A DNA stretch of 64,000 bases, taken from an uncultured Chitinophaga sp. (GTDB lineage: Bacteria > Bacteroidota > Bacteroidia > Chitinophagales > Chitinophagaceae). The notes under the pieces were generated by a model that made no database searches, was not told the DNA's origin, and saw only the letters and a program-made list of their open reading frames with translations. The translations under genes were made by a program, and so were the position numbers. Where the stretch lies: the NCBI RefSeq assembly GCF_946479755.1, contig NZ_CAMLHC010000007.1, positions 124,001 through 188,000 of the forward strand. Reading direction: 5' to 3'. Of this stretch, positions 17,567-26,501 are shown piece by piece; the stretch's first letter is position 1, and each line of letters starts with the position of its first letter.

Positions 17567-18430
17567 TTGAAATTCAGAAAATTTGCCGGAATACTGTTGT
17601 TATCCATGGCAGTACCCTTTTTTAGCTTCGCGCAGGATTGGCATGTAGGTGCTTTTGCCGGTATTTCCAACTACAGCGGTGATCTTGTTCAACAGAAGGT
17701 GGACCTGAAATACACCCGGCCGGCACTGGGCTTGTTGGTGAGAAAAGACATCAACCGTTACCTGACCTTGAGGGCCGGTTTTACCTGGGGTATTGCTGCC
17801 GCCGCTGACAGCACTAACGCTAATCCTTTGCTGGTAGCCCGTAATCTCAGCTTTAAAAGCCATGTGTTTGAAGGGAGCCTGATAGCCGAAATTAATTTCC
17901 TGGACCTCGATGAAAAGGGCTTCACTCCCTTTGTATTTATTGGCGTAGGTGGTTTTGGATTTGACCCTACTGCCAAAGACATATCCGGTAACAAGGTCCG
18001 TTTACGTCCCCTCGGCACGGAAGGGCAGGGGCTTCCCCAGTATCCGCAGCGGCAGCCTTATGACCTTTTTGCCTGGTCTTTCCCGATGGGCGCGGGGGTG
18101 AAGGCCATCCTCAATGACAAATGGACCCTCGGTTTTGAAATAGGGCTGCGACCCACCACGACAGACTATCTCGATGATGTAAGCACCAATTATGTGGACC
18201 AGAACACGTTGTTGGCGTATCGTGGGCAGAAAGCGGTGGATATGGCTTTCCGTGGCGATGAGCTGTCCGGCAAACAAACACCCGGTGCATATCCGCCCGA
18301 TGGCACCATCCGTGGTTCCAATAAATACAAGGACTGGTACGCGTTTTCCGGCTTCACCATTACCTACCGTCTCGGTGGTGGCAGCGGCTGGGGCAAGGTA
18401 AAAGCTACCAGGTGCCCGATATTACGGTAA
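17567..18430 (+). CDS. Outer-membrane beta-barrel protein, DUF6089-like
   Basis: This 287-residue secreted protein starts at TTG 17567, with a signal peptide ending near FSFAQ (residue 22). The body is built of alternating strands typical of an eight- or ten-strand barrel: WHVGAFAGISNYSGDL, YLTLRAGFTWGI, FTPFVFIGVGGFGF, WTLGFEIGLRPTTTDYLDDVS, and a terminal WYAFSGFTITYRLG. The N-terminal GISNYSGDL and the later TDYLDDVSTNYVD are characteristic of the Bacteroidota DUF6089 porin-family group. Its role is unknown; homologues are assumed to be structural or transport barrels. It is followed by an intrinsic terminator. Confidence 0.8.
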   Translation: MKFRKFAGILLLSMAVPFFSFAQDWHVGAFAGISNYSGDLVQQKVDLKYTRPALGLLVRKDINRYLTLRAGFTWGIAAAADSTNANPLLVARNLSFKSHVFEGSLIAEINFLDLDEKGFTPFVFIGVGGFGFDPTAKDISGNKVRLRPLGTEGQGLPQYPQRQPYDLFAWSFPMGAGVKAILNDKWTLGFEIGLRPTTTDYLDDVSTNYVDQNTLLAYRGQKAVDMAFRGDELSGKQTPGAYPPDGTIRGSNKYKDWYAFSGFTITYRLGGGSGWGKVKATRCPILR

Positions 18431-18500
18431 CTGTTATGGCATAAAGTTTGATTTTGTTTTTCCGACTTTCAACCCCCAATAAAGTCCATTTATAAACTGT

Positions 18501-18531
18501 ATCCCGGCCCTATAAAGCCGGGATTTCTTTT
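18501..18531 (+). terminator. Intrinsic terminator after the DUF6089 gene
   Basis: ATCCCGGC pairs with GCCGGGAT around an eight-base loop and is followed by TTCTTTT. Confidence 0.85.
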
Positions 18532-18714
18532 GTGGTAAAGGGATTGGGATTATTGGCATAGTTGTTGGAATTACCTGTTTAAACAGGTAAAGAATCGCAA
18601 AGGCCAGCTTAAAGTAGCTGAAAGCATGGTTCAGAAATCGCGGAGAGAGTAACGAAACACCGAACTGTAAAATAAGCTGGTATGCATTCTCCTGTAAGGT
18701 CAAACCGAAGTGTC

Positions 18715-19047
18715 ATGAAGAACAAGATAATATATGCGACGGCTGTGATGATGTTGGCAGGAACGATCCACCTTTCCGCGCAACACCGGCCACCGGCTCC
18801 ACCGCTTCCGCCGCCGCCTCCAAGGCATCTTCCGCATCCGCCTTTACCGCCAAGGCCGCCGTTGCCGCCGAGACCACCAAGGCCATCGCATCATGTACAC
18901 CGGCCACCACGGCCTCCGCGTCCACCGATGCCGCCACACCGGAAACATTACAGGAAATACAAACAACATAAACACAGGTACAGCTACGCCGGATATCCTG
19001 GCGCCCAATATGCGGCTAATTCCGTCGTTACACTGTATATCATGTAA
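18715..19047 (+). CDS. Secreted proline/histidine-rich protein
   Basis: From the ATG at 18715 this is about 110 residues. A signal peptide ends near LSAQ (residue 23), followed by some 55 residues made almost only of Pro, His and Arg with PPRPP and LPPRPP repeats, and then a Lys/Tyr-rich tail (HRKHYRKYKQHKHRYSY). The sequence is low-complexity and would be extended and strongly basic in the periplasm or at the surface. I cannot name a family. Its neighbour is another small secreted low-complexity protein rich in His/Gly, so the two may share a location, for instance binding metals or anionic envelope polymers. That is inference. Confidence 0.6.
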   Translation: MKNKIIYATAVMMLAGTIHLSAQHRPPAPPLPPPPPRHLPHPPLPPRPPLPPRPPRPSHHVHRPPRPPRPPMPPHRKHYRKYKQHKHRYSYAGYPGAQYAANSVVTLYIM

Positions 19048-19096
19048 CACACTACAACATTTATTTGCCAACCAATCTTAACAAAAACCAAGAAAC

Positions 19097-19417
19097 ATGA
19101 AAAAAGTACTGCTGATAATGCTGCTGCTGGGTGGTACCGTAGCTACTACCTACGCCCAGAGAGGCTGGGACCGCGGAAGAGGACATGGTCATGGCCACGG
19201 CCATGGATATGGTCATAACAAACATTACGACAAGTGGGAAAAGCGATACTGGAGAGACCGGGACTGCCGCGATGACTACTACCGTCCGAGAAGAAGGGTT
19301 GTATACGCAGAACCGGCTTACTACCCGGTACCTGTGCCCGTTCCGCCGCCACCAAGACCTTACTACGCCCCACGGCCCAGAGCTGTGTTCCATGCCGGCG
19401 TTACGATCGTCAATTGA
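19097..19417 (+). CDS. Secreted His/Gly/Tyr-rich small protein
   Basis: This 106-residue product has a clear signal peptide (MKKVLLIMLLLGGTVATTYAQ). It continues with a GHGHGHGHGYGH tract (about residues 29-40), a charged Trp/Tyr/Arg segment, a PVPVPVPPPP stretch, and ends AVFHAGVTIVN. The Gly-His alternation could bind divalent metals, but nothing beyond composition supports this. It lies 49 nt after the proline-rich gene and before a terminator, so the two may be cotranscribed. Confidence 0.65.
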   Translation: MKKVLLIMLLLGGTVATTYAQRGWDRGRGHGHGHGHGYGHNKHYDKWEKRYWRDRDCRDDYYRPRRRVVYAEPAYYPVPVPVPPPPRPYYAPRPRAVFHAGVTIVN

Positions 19418-19439
19418 TAACTGAGAACAAATAAATGAG

Positions 19440-19473
19440 ATGCCTCCCGGTTTATTCCGGGGGGCATTTTTTA
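19440..19473 (+). terminator. Intrinsic terminator
   Basis: TGCCTCCCGG pairs with CCGGGGGGCA (one mismatch-type pairing in the G run) around TTTATT and is followed by TTTTTTATT. It ends the two small secreted-protein genes. Confidence 0.88.
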
Positions 19474-19490
19474 TTGCGGTGCGGGATGTT

Positions 19491-19498
19491 TACTTTTG
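19491..19498 (+). promoter_or_regulatory. -7 promoter element (TACTTTTG) for the UbiD-family gene
   Basis: An exact TAnnTTTG match lies just after the terminator and ends 26 nt before the ATG at 19525. Confidence 0.55.
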
Positions 19499-19524
19499 TT
19501 CATTGGTTATTAGATAATTTAACG

Positions 19525-21444
19525 ATGGCATATAAAAATCTCAGGCATTTTATAGAGAAGCTGGAACAGGAAGGCGAACTGCTGCGCATCAGCACCTATG
19601 TGGACCCTAAGCTCGAAATAGCGGAAATCACCGACAGGGTAAGTAAAATGCCCGGCGGGGGTAAAGCCCTGCTGTTTGAAAATACAGGTTACGATTTTCC
19701 GGTACTGATCAACTCCATGGGCAGCTACAAACGGATGTGCATGGCATTGGGCGTACAGGAACTGGATGATGTGTCAAAAGAGATTGAAGCGTTGTTCAAG
19801 CTGCTGTCAAAGCCTAAAGAGAGTATCCTCGATAAACTGGCCATGCTGCCCAAACTGGGGCAATTTGCCTCCTGGATGCCGAAGGTAGTGGGCGGAAAAG
19901 GCGCCTGCCAGGAAGTGGTGATGACCAATCCCGACCTCGGCAAGCTGCCGGTGCTTACCTGCTGGCCTAAAGACGGCGGTCCTTTCATCACGCTCCCGGT
20001 GATCCATACCAAAGATCCCCTGACCGGCAGCCGTAACGTAGGCATGTACCGCATGCAGGTATTTGAAAAAGATATGACCGGTATGCACTGGCATAAACAT
20101 AAAGTCTCCGCCAAACACTTCATGGAGTATAAAAAACTGAACAAACGTATGCCCGTGGCCGTAGTCCTGGGCGGCGACCCGGTTTATACCTACTCCGCCA
20201 CCGCCCCGCTGCCGGAAAACGTGGATGAATACATGCTGGCCGGTTTCCTTCGCAAGAAAAAAGTGGAACTGGTGAAATGTATCAGTCAACCGGAGATCGA
20301 AGTACCTGCGGATGCGGACTTTGTCATAGAAGGATATGTAGACCCCGGAGAAGAGTTGATCTGGGAAGGTCCTTTCGGCGACCATACCGGTTACTATTCG
20401 CTGGCCGACTGGTATCCCCGTTTTCACGTGACGGCCATCACCCACCGCAAAGACGCCGTATACCCCTCTACGATAGTCGGTATTCCGCCACAGGAAGACG
20501 CTTGGATCGGTAAAGCGACCGAACGTATTTTCCTGGCGCCCATCAAAATGACGCTGGTACCGGAAATTATCGATATGGAAATGCCTGTGGAAGGGGTGTT
20601 TCACAACCTGGTGATCTCACAGATCAAAAAAGATTATGCCGGACAGGCGCAGAAGGTGATGAACGCCATGTGGGGCGCCGGGCAGATGATGTTCAATAAA
20701 ATCCTGGTGGTAAGCGACGAAGGCGAAAGCATCACCGACTATAAAAAGCTGGCGCAATATGTATTCCGTAACCTCAACCCGGCTACGGACATTTACCTGA
20801 GCCAGGGCCCTATGGACGTGCTGGACCACTCCTGCTCCAAGATGGGTTTCGGGGGTAAGATGTGCATCGATGGCACGCGAAAATACGAGGAAGAAACCGA
20901 CAACACTTACCAGGAAGCGCCCGCGCTTAAGACGCTGGACGGGGCCGCTATCATGCAGCAGTTCCCCGAAATAAAAGGGATCAACAGCAGCCTGCTGGCC
21001 ATAGACATCCCCTGTATCCTGGTATCGGTGCAGAAGAACCGGCCTTTCCATGTAAGGGAGCTGAATGAGCAGCTGTATACCTTGCCGGCGCTGGCAGGCA
21101 TTAAGATGGTGCTGTATGTGGAGCACACGGTGGACGTGACCGACCTGGCTTCCGCCCTGTGGCGCTTCTGTAATAATATGGACCCGAAACGCGACAGCTT
21201 TGTGGTACGCCAGCCTGCTGAAAATGGCCGCTACATCGGCGCCATTGGCATGGACGGTACGCTGAAGACAAGGCTGCTGGACAACTTCGAGCGCGACTGG
21301 CCCAATATTATCGTGGCGGACGATGCGACCATCCGTAAAGTGGACACCCTCTGGAAGGATCTGCAGATAGGACCTTTTGTGGCTTCTCCTTCTCTCAAAT
21401 ACAAACATCAGATATATGGCGAAGAAGCAGTGGTGGAGCAATAG
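19525..21444 (+). CDS. UbiD-family prenyl-FMN-dependent decarboxylase
   Basis: From the ATG at 19525 the product is 639 residues. It has the UbiD layout: an N-terminal FIEKLEQEGELLRI domain, the central flavin-binding core with NVGMYRMQVFEKDMTGMHWHKHKV near residues 173-196, the EGPFGDHTGYYS segment near residues 285-297, and a C-terminal domain. UbiD enzymes use prenylated FMN to decarboxylate aromatic acids. In Bacteroidota this long form is usually annotated as a menaquinone-pathway decarboxylase, so that is the likely role here. No UbiX-like flavin prenyltransferase is in the window. The frame upstream of 19525 covers the terminator and promoter and is rejected. Confidence 0.9.
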   Translation: MAYKNLRHFIEKLEQEGELLRISTYVDPKLEIAEITDRVSKMPGGGKALLFENTGYDFPVLINSMGSYKRMCMALGVQELDDVSKEIEALFKLLSKPKESILDKLAMLPKLGQFASWMPKVVGGKGACQEVVMTNPDLGKLPVLTCWPKDGGPFITLPVIHTKDPLTGSRNVGMYRMQVFEKDMTGMHWHKHKVSAKHFMEYKKLNKRMPVAVVLGGDPVYTYSATAPLPENVDEYMLAGFLRKKKVELVKCISQPEIEVPADADFVIEGYVDPGEELIWEGPFGDHTGYYSLADWYPRFHVTAITHRKDAVYPSTIVGIPPQEDAWIGKATERIFLAPIKMTLVPEIIDMEMPVEGVFHNLVISQIKKDYAGQAQKVMNAMWGAGQMMFNKILVVSDEGESITDYKKLAQYVFRNLNPATDIYLSQGPMDVLDHSCSKMGFGGKMCIDGTRKYEEETDNTYQEAPALKTLDGAAIMQQFPEIKGINSSLLAIDIPCILVSVQKNRPFHVRELNEQLYTLPALAGIKMVLYVEHTVDVTDLASALWRFCNNMDPKRDSFVVRQPAENGRYIGAIGMDGTLKTRLLDNFERDWPNIIVADDATIRKVDTLWKDLQIGPFVASPSLKYKHQIYGEEAVVEQ

Positions 21445-21907
21445 CTTAGTGCTGTTGCTGCTGTTGGCAGGCAGTATTTCCGCTGCCGCGCAGGTACGCC
21501 CTGCTGACTTCAGGATGCTGGACAGGCTGGCCGGCACCTGGAAGATGAAGACCAAACTGGGCGCTGTGCTGGAGACCTGGTCCCGCACCAATGATTCTAC
21601 CTGGACTGGCAGGACATGGCGGATAAACGGCACAGACACTACGCTGCAGCAGTCTGTTGAGCTGGTGCGCCAGGGCAACGATATCTTTTTCATCCCCGTT
21701 TACGAGGGTCGTACGGCTACTACGCCCATCCGGCTCAAATTACGGGTACTGAAGGCTATCGGTTTTGTGGCGGAAGACCTGGCGAACGACTTCCCGCAGA
21801 AAGTGACTTATCGTTTCACAGATGAGGAGCATATGGATGCCAAGGTAGTGGGAGAGCGCGACGGAACGATCGAAGAGTATATTTTCCCGTACCGGAAGGC
21901 TGATTAA
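21416..21907 (+). CDS. Secreted DUF6265-like protein
   Basis: Starting at the ATG 21416 the product is about 163 residues with a signal peptide (SLVLLLLLAGSISAAAQ). The following FRMLDRLAGTWKMKTKLGAVLETWSRTNDSTWTGRTWRI is a small lipocalin-like beta-barrel start, with the LxGTW motif near residues 37-41. Similar Bacteroidota proteins are grouped as DUF6265 and have no known function. The start overlaps the end of the UbiD-family gene by 29 nt in another frame, so translation may be coupled. A long hairpin ends the unit. Confidence 0.8.
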   Translation: MAKKQWWSNSLVLLLLLAGSISAAAQVRPADFRMLDRLAGTWKMKTKLGAVLETWSRTNDSTWTGRTWRINGTDTTLQQSVELVRQGNDIFFIPVYEGRTATTPIRLKLRVLKAIGFVAEDLANDFPQKVTYRFTDEEHMDAKVVGERDGTIEEYIFPYRKAD

Positions 21908-21922
21908 GATCATCACCTGGTG

Positions 21923-21974
21923 GTATATACGAAAAAAGCGAAGGCCGGAAGGTCTTCGCTTTTTTCGTATATAC
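21923..21974. terminator. Bidirectional terminator, 24-bp stem with GGAA loop
   Basis: GTATATACGAAAAAAGCGAAGGCC folds back on its near-perfect complement (one G-T pair) with a GGAA tetraloop. A and T tracts inside the stem serve both directions. It sits between the convergent DUF6265-like and prfC genes. Confidence 0.92.
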
Positions 21975-21981
21975 GGTACGT

Positions 21982-23565
21982 TTATTTATGGATCTCGGAC
22001 GTAAAGTTGAACTGTATGTCCGGGTTGTTGGTCCTTTCCGTGTTGAGGTACCATTCAGACTGGGCCAGGTATACGAGGTGTCCGTCTTTGTCTTCCACGA
22101 TGTTGGCGGATTTGAAGCGGATGAATTCTTCGATTTTGTCTTTAGGGCCGGTGATCCAGCAGGCTTTATAGAACGGCAGGGAGTTGAACTGGGCGGCGGC
22201 GCCATATTCCTGCAGCAGGCGGTATTGGATGACCTCGAACTGGAGATCGCCGACGCAGCCGATGATTTTGCGGTTGCCGCCGTGCTGGGTAAACAGCTGG
22301 GCTACCCCTTCGTCTGTCAGCTGGCGGATACCTTTCTCGAGCTGTTTGGTCTTCATCGGGTCTTTGTTGACCAGTTCCTTAAACAGTTCGGGGGAGAAGC
22401 TGGGGATACCGGTGATATAGAAGTCTTCGCCTTCGGTGAGGGTATCGCCGATTTTGAAGTTACCGGTATCGAACAGGCCGACTACGTCGCCGGGATAGGC
22501 ATCGTCCACGATATTTTTCTCACGGGCCAGGAAGCTGTAGGGGTTGCTGAAGCGCACATCCTTGTCGAGGCGCACGTGATGGTAGAATTTGTTTCTTTCG
22601 AATTTACCGGAGCATACGCGCAGGAAGGCGATACGGTCGCGGTGGCGCGGGTCCAGGTTGGCGTGGATTTTAAAGACGAAGCCGCTGAACTTATCTTCCT
22701 GCACATCGATTTCGCGGGTGCTGGATTCGCGGTTGCGTGGTGTGGGGGCTATTTCCACGAAGGTGTCCAGCAGGTCTTTCACGCCGAAGTTGTTGACAGC
22801 GCTGCCGAAGAACACCGGGGCGAGTTTGCCTTGCAGGTATTCTTCTTTATCGAATGCATCGTATACGCCTTCGATCAGTTCCACGTCGCCACGCAGCTGT
22901 GCGGCGTCTTTGGTATCGAAGTGTTCGTCCACGAAGCTGCTGGAGAGGTCCGGGAGGGCCACCACGTCTTCGTCGGTCGCTTTTTTATTGGGCTGGAAGG
23001 CCACGAAGCTTTTATCGTACAGGTTATATACCCCTTTGAAGTCTTTGCCCATGTTGATGGGCCAGCTGAGGGGCCTTACGCGGATGCTCAGTTTTTCTTC
23101 CAGTTCATCGAGCAGGTCGAAGGGGTATTTACCGTCGCGGTCCATTTTATTGACGAAGATGATCACGGGGGTGTCGCGCATGCGGCATACTTCCATGAGT
23201 CTTTCGGTTTGTTCTTCCACCCCTTTTACGCAGTCGATCACCAGTACCACGCTGTCCACTGCGGTGAGGGTACGGTAGGTGTCTTCCGCAAAGTCCTTGT
23301 GACCGGGGGTATCGAGGAGGTTGACCAGGATATCGCGATATTCGAAGGTCATAACGGAAGTGGCCACGGAGATACCTCTTTGCCGTTCAATTTCCATGAA
23401 GTCGGAAGTGGTGTGCTTCTTGATTTTATTGGACTTCACCGCGCCGGCCGTCTGGATAGCGCCGCCGAACAGGAGGAATTTCTCTGTCAGCGTGGTTTTA
23501 CCGGCATCCGGGTGGGCGATGATAGCAAAGGATTTTCTTTTATTTATTTCGTTAGCGTACTTCAT
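21982..23565 (-). CDS. prfC: Peptide chain release factor 3
   Basis: This 527-residue translational GTPase has the full set of G motifs: P-loop AHPDAGKTT at residues 17-25, a switch I/II region with [11 protein letters not shown] and DTPGHKDF, and NKMD. RF3-type domains II and III follow ([33 protein letters not shown]). RF3 recycles RF1/RF2 from terminated ribosomes. Length and motifs fit RF3 rather than EF-G. It is a single-gene leftward unit with its own promoter element at 23586-23593. Confidence 0.95.
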   Translation of the reverse strand: MKYANEINKRKSFAIIAHPDAGKTTLTEKFLLFGGAIQTAGAVKSNKIKKHTTSDFMEIERQRGISVATSVMTFEYRDILVNLLDTPGHKDFAEDTYRTLTAVDSVVLVIDCVKGVEEQTERLMEVCRMRDTPVIIFVNKMDRDGKYPFDLLDELEEKLSIRVRPLSWPINMGKDFKGVYNLYDKSFVAFQPNKKATDEDVVALPDLSSSFVDEHFDTKDAAQLRGDVELIEGVYDAFDKEEYLQGKLAPVFFGSAVNNFGVKDLLDTFVEIAPTPRNRESSTREIDVQEDKFSGFVFKIHANLDPRHRDRIAFLRVCSGKFERNKFYHHVRLDKDVRFSNPYSFLAREKNIVDDAYPGDVVGLFDTGNFKIGDTLTEGEDFYITGIPSFSPELFKELVNKDPMKTKQLEKGIRQLTDEGVAQLFTQHGGNRKIIGCVGDLQFEVIQYRLLQEYGAAAQFNSLPFYKACWITGPKDKIEEFIRFKSANIVEDKDGHLVYLAQSEWYLNTERTNNPDIQFNFTSEIHK

Positions 23566-23585
23566 ATAGAACCAAAAAATGGCTG

Positions 23586-23593
23586 CAAAGGTA
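23586..23593 (-). promoter_or_regulatory. -7 promoter element (TACCTTTG) for prfC
   Basis: The reverse strand reads TACCTTTG, an exact TAnnTTTG match 20 nt before the prfC ATG. Confidence 0.55.
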
Positions 23594-23655
23594 ACTAAAT
23601 TTTTTTTCCGGCTATATTTCGTGTTTATTGGCGAGGAGCGTGCCTATAAATCCGT

Positions 23656-23663
23656 TAAATTTG
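23656..23663 (+). promoter_or_regulatory. -7 promoter element (TAAATTTG) next to the permease ATG
   Basis: An exact TAnnTTTG match ends only 4 nt before the ATG at 23668. If used, the transcript would start at or within a few bases of the start codon, giving an essentially leaderless mRNA. Confidence 0.4.
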
Positions 23664-23667
23664 GAAT

Positions 23668-24921
23668 ATGATTGCTACCCTTAAAATATTACTGACCAGT
23701 TTGAAGATGGCGATTGATGAGTTGCGGGTGAACAAGCTGCGTACCTTTTTGTCGCTTTTGGGCGTCACCATTGGTATTTTTTGCATTATTACCGTTTTTA
23801 CGCTTACCAACAGCCTGGAGAGGAATATCCGGAGTGATCTTGCTGCGCTGGGAGACGATGTTATTTATGTCCAGAAGTGGCCATGGGGTGGCAGCGGGGA
23901 GTACCCGTGGTGGAAATATATGAACCGGCCGGTACCGGAGTACAAGGATTTCCGGCTTATCCAGGACAAAGTGCAGAGTGCCAGTTATGTCGCTTTTAAT
24001 TTCGATGTTTCCGGCAAGAAAGTGGAGTTTGGGGATGATTATATGGAAGGGGTGACGATGATGGCGGTCAGCAATGATTTTGACAAGATACAGCAGATGG
24101 CGATCGTGCAGGGGCGTTTCTTTGCCAATACGGAAAGCAATGGGGGCGCCAATGTGGCTATCCTGGGGGCTACTATCTGGGACGGCCTTTTCCGGTCGCC
24201 GGAGCAGGCCCTGGGCAAGGTGGTGCGGGTGATGGGGCGTGAAGTAAAGATCATCGGGGTGTTGAAGAAGAAGGGGGAGAGCATGATCGGGGGGCCCAAC
24301 TATGACAATGCGATTATGTTGCCGTACCGGTTTGCCCGTACGCTGGTAGACGAGCGGCGGTATGCAGACCCCTATATACAGGTAAAGGCGCGGGCCAACG
24401 TGTCGATGGACCAGCTGAAAGACGAGCTGCGCGGCACTTTGCGGGCGTCGCACCGGTTGAAACCGAGGGAGGAAGACGATTTTGCGCTGAACGAGATCAG
24501 CTCCGCCAGCGAGGGCCTGAATTCCATCTTCGGCGCCATCAATGTGGGCGGCTTTTTCATTGCCGTTTTCGCGCTGATCGTGGGCGCCTTCGGGATTGCC
24601 AATATTATGTTTGTATCGGTGAAAGAGCGCACCAGCATTATCGGGCTAAAGAAAGCCATTGGAGCCAGGAGGGGTATTATTTTGGCCGAATTCCTCATGG
24701 AGGCCGTTGTTTTATGTCTTATCGGGGGATCTTTAGGGTTGGTGCTGGTATATCTCTGTACAGTTGTCATAAATTTGGCCAGTACGTTCCAGATGTACCT
24801 GTCTATGAACAATGTTATCCTGGGACTATCTATTTCTGCGGTGGTCGGGGTCCTGGCCGGTTTTATACCTGCCTGGTCAGCCAGCAAGCTGGACCCGGTG
24901 GTGGCCATCAGGAGTAATTAA
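23668..24921 (+). CDS. MacB/FtsX-type ABC transporter permease
   Basis: This 417-residue protein has the MacB layout: an N-terminal helix (FLSLLGVTIGIFCIITVFTLTNSL, residues 28-51), a periplasmic MacB core domain (about residues 52-270), and three C-terminal helices forming an FtsX domain (about residues 290-410) with GLKKAIGARRG and the terminal SKLDPVVAIRS typical of the family. MacB-type permeases use mechanotransmission to move lipoproteins, peptides or toxins. There is no ATPase gene beside it, so its partner must be encoded elsewhere. A small lipoprotein gene follows by 24 nt. Confidence 0.9.
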   Translation: MIATLKILLTSLKMAIDELRVNKLRTFLSLLGVTIGIFCIITVFTLTNSLERNIRSDLAALGDDVIYVQKWPWGGSGEYPWWKYMNRPVPEYKDFRLIQDKVQSASYVAFNFDVSGKKVEFGDDYMEGVTMMAVSNDFDKIQQMAIVQGRFFANTESNGGANVAILGATIWDGLFRSPEQALGKVVRVMGREVKIIGVLKKKGESMIGGPNYDNAIMLPYRFARTLVDERRYADPYIQVKARANVSMDQLKDELRGTLRASHRLKPREEDDFALNEISSASEGLNSIFGAINVGGFFIAVFALIVGAFGIANIMFVSVKERTSIIGLKKAIGARRGIILAEFLMEAVVLCLIGGSLGLVLVYLCTVVINLASTFQMYLSMNNVILGLSISAVVGVLAGFIPAWSASKLDPVVAIRSN

Positions 24922-24945
24922 TGATCATCCCTCAAATAATCTGGT

Positions 24946-25245
24946 ATGAAAACAGTGTCCCTATGCGCGGTTCTGTTTATATTTGCAGCGTGCAAGACGT
25001 CGCCCCCGGTCAGTAGTTGCCGGTATGCCGGTGTGGTAAAGGATTTGAGCGGTATTGACGGCTGCGGGCTGATGATCGAGATGAAAGGTGGCGTTTTACT
25101 GCAGCCGGCAGAGTTTGCCGTTCCGGGGTTTACCCTGAAAGCGGGGCAGGCGGTAAAGTTTGATTTTATGGAGCTGAAGGACCGGGCATCGACCTGTATG
25201 AGTGGCCGGATAGTGCGCATAGAATGCATTGAGGAAACGAAATAA
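24946..25245 (+). CDS. Small hypothetical lipoprotein
   Basis: This 99-residue protein has a lipoprotein signal (LFIFAAC, Cys16) and three further cysteines near residues 25, 40 and 84 plus one near the end. The core (GVLLQPAEFAVPGFTLKAGQAVKFDFMEL) looks like a small beta barrel. I do not recognise a family. It starts 24 nt after the MacB-like permease and is followed by a terminator, so the two probably form an operon. Confidence 0.7.
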   Translation: MKTVSLCAVLFIFAACKTSPPVSSCRYAGVVKDLSGIDGCGLMIEMKGGVLLQPAEFAVPGFTLKAGQAVKFDFMELKDRASTCMSGRIVRIECIEETK

Positions 25246-25266
25246 TGGATAGTAAGTATATGCGAA

Positions 25267-25293
25267 GAGGCGGGAGTATTCCCGCCTTTTTTG
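25267..25293 (+). terminator. Intrinsic terminator
   Basis: AGGCGGGA pairs with TCCCGCCT around a GTAT loop, followed by TTTTTG. It separates the permease/lipoprotein unit from tsaD. Confidence 0.88.
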
Positions 25294-25295
25294 TT

Positions 25296-25303
25296 TATTT
25301 TTG
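25296..25303 (+). promoter_or_regulatory. -7 promoter element (TATTTTTG) next to the tsaD ATG
   Basis: An exact TAnnTTTG match directly follows the terminator and ends 6 nt before the ATG at 25310. It may give a leaderless or near-leaderless message. The T-rich setting makes chance matches more likely. Confidence 0.35.
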
Positions 25304-25309
25304 CCGCTT

Positions 25310-26314
25310 ATGTCAGTGAAAATATTAGCGATAGAATCTTCCTGTGATGATACCGGCGCAGCGGTGCTGGTAGACGGAAAGGTCCTCTCCAACCATATAG
25401 CGAATCAGAAAATACACGAACAATACGGCGGGGTGATTCCGGAGCTGGCCTCCCGTGCGCACCAGGAGAACATTGTACCGGTGGTGGATATTGCACTACG
25501 GACCGCAGGCGTGAAGCCGGAGGAACTGAGCGCCATCGCCTTTACCCAGTCGCCCGGCCTGATAGGCTCCCTGCTGGTAGGCAGCTGTTTTGCCAAATCT
25601 ATGGCCATGGCCCTCAATAAGCCGCTGATCGGCGTGCATCACATGCAGGCGCACGTATTGGCCAATTTCATTGATGATCCCAAACCGGATTTCCCTTTTC
25701 TCTGCCTGACGGTGTCCGGTGGACATACCCAGATCGTACTGTGCGAAAGCCCGCTGAGCATGCGGGTGATCGGCGAAACACTCGACGATGCTGCAGGCGA
25801 AGCGTTTGACAAGAGCGCGAAGTTATTGGGACTGCCGTATCCCGGCGGCCCGCTGATTGATAAATATGCCCAAACGGGCGATCCCGGCCGATTTAAATTC
25901 CCCGAACCGCGCATCCCTGAGCTGAACTTCAGCTTCAGCGGCCTGAAGACGGCCATCCTTTATTTTCTCCAGGAGAACCAGCAACAGGACCCGGCGTTCA
26001 TTGAAAAGAACCTGCCGGATATCTGTGCTTCCATCCAGCAACGTATTATCAGTATCCTGCTCAACAAGGTGCTGAAGGCCACCCAGGAAACGGGTATCCG
26101 CGACGTGGCCATCGCCGGCGGCGTGAGCGCCAACAGCGGGCTGCGGAAAGCCTTGCAGGAACATGGCGAAAAATACGGCTGGCGCACTTTTATTCCTAAA
26201 TTCGAATATTGCACCGATAACGCGGGTATGATCGCCATTGCAGCGTACTATAAGTACCTGGCCGGCGCCTTTACCTCGCTGGACGCAGTGCCTACTGCAA
26301 GGGCAGCATTCTGA
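25310..26314 (+). CDS. tsaD: TsaD, tRNA threonylcarbamoyladenosine transferase
   Basis: From the ATG at 25310 the product is 334 residues, the usual TsaD length. The ASKHA-fold hallmarks are present: ILAIESSCDDTGAAV at the start, the metal-binding histidines in GVHHMQAHVLA (His111, His115), the glycine-rich TVSGGHTQIVL, and the C-terminal YCTDNAGMIA with the third metal ligand. TsaD with TsaB and TsaE transfers threonylcarbamoyl to A37 of ANN-decoding tRNAs. It is essential in most bacteria. Confidence 0.96.
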   Translation: MSVKILAIESSCDDTGAAVLVDGKVLSNHIANQKIHEQYGGVIPELASRAHQENIVPVVDIALRTAGVKPEELSAIAFTQSPGLIGSLLVGSCFAKSMAMALNKPLIGVHHMQAHVLANFIDDPKPDFPFLCLTVSGGHTQIVLCESPLSMRVIGETLDDAAGEAFDKSAKLLGLPYPGGPLIDKYAQTGDPGRFKFPEPRIPELNFSFSGLKTAILYFLQENQQQDPAFIEKNLPDICASIQQRIISILLNKVLKATQETGIRDVAIAGGVSANSGLRKALQEHGEKYGWRTFIPKFEYCTDNAGMIAIAAYYKYLAGAFTSLDAVPTARAAF

Positions 26315-26501
26315 GCTCCCGTTGTCCGTTGACCGGATATGCCCTGCCCGCGCAACAGTGCCGGTACGTAGTGTTATGCCGTATCGGAAGCTGATGTTTA
26401 TTTACCACTAAAAAAAGAGAAGATGGTATCCCTGCGTGTGCATTAAACGATTTAGCTTTAGACCGAAGCGGCGTAGGTTTTTAAAAGTACACGTTAGTTA
26501 T

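Noticed and set aside
18434..18703. 89-codon frame on the minus strand between the DUF6089 gene and the Pro-rich gene
   Set aside because: It runs through an intrinsic terminator and has no good start or family resemblance.
18780..18960. Possible CRISPR or tandem DNA repeat in the CCGCC-rich tract
   Set aside because: The repeats are irregular codon-level Pro repeats inside a secreted protein gene, with no spacers of constant length.
21988..23598. 536-codon open frame on the plus strand opposite prfC
   Set aside because: It is the complement of a conserved GTPase gene and has no independent promoter or recognisable domain.
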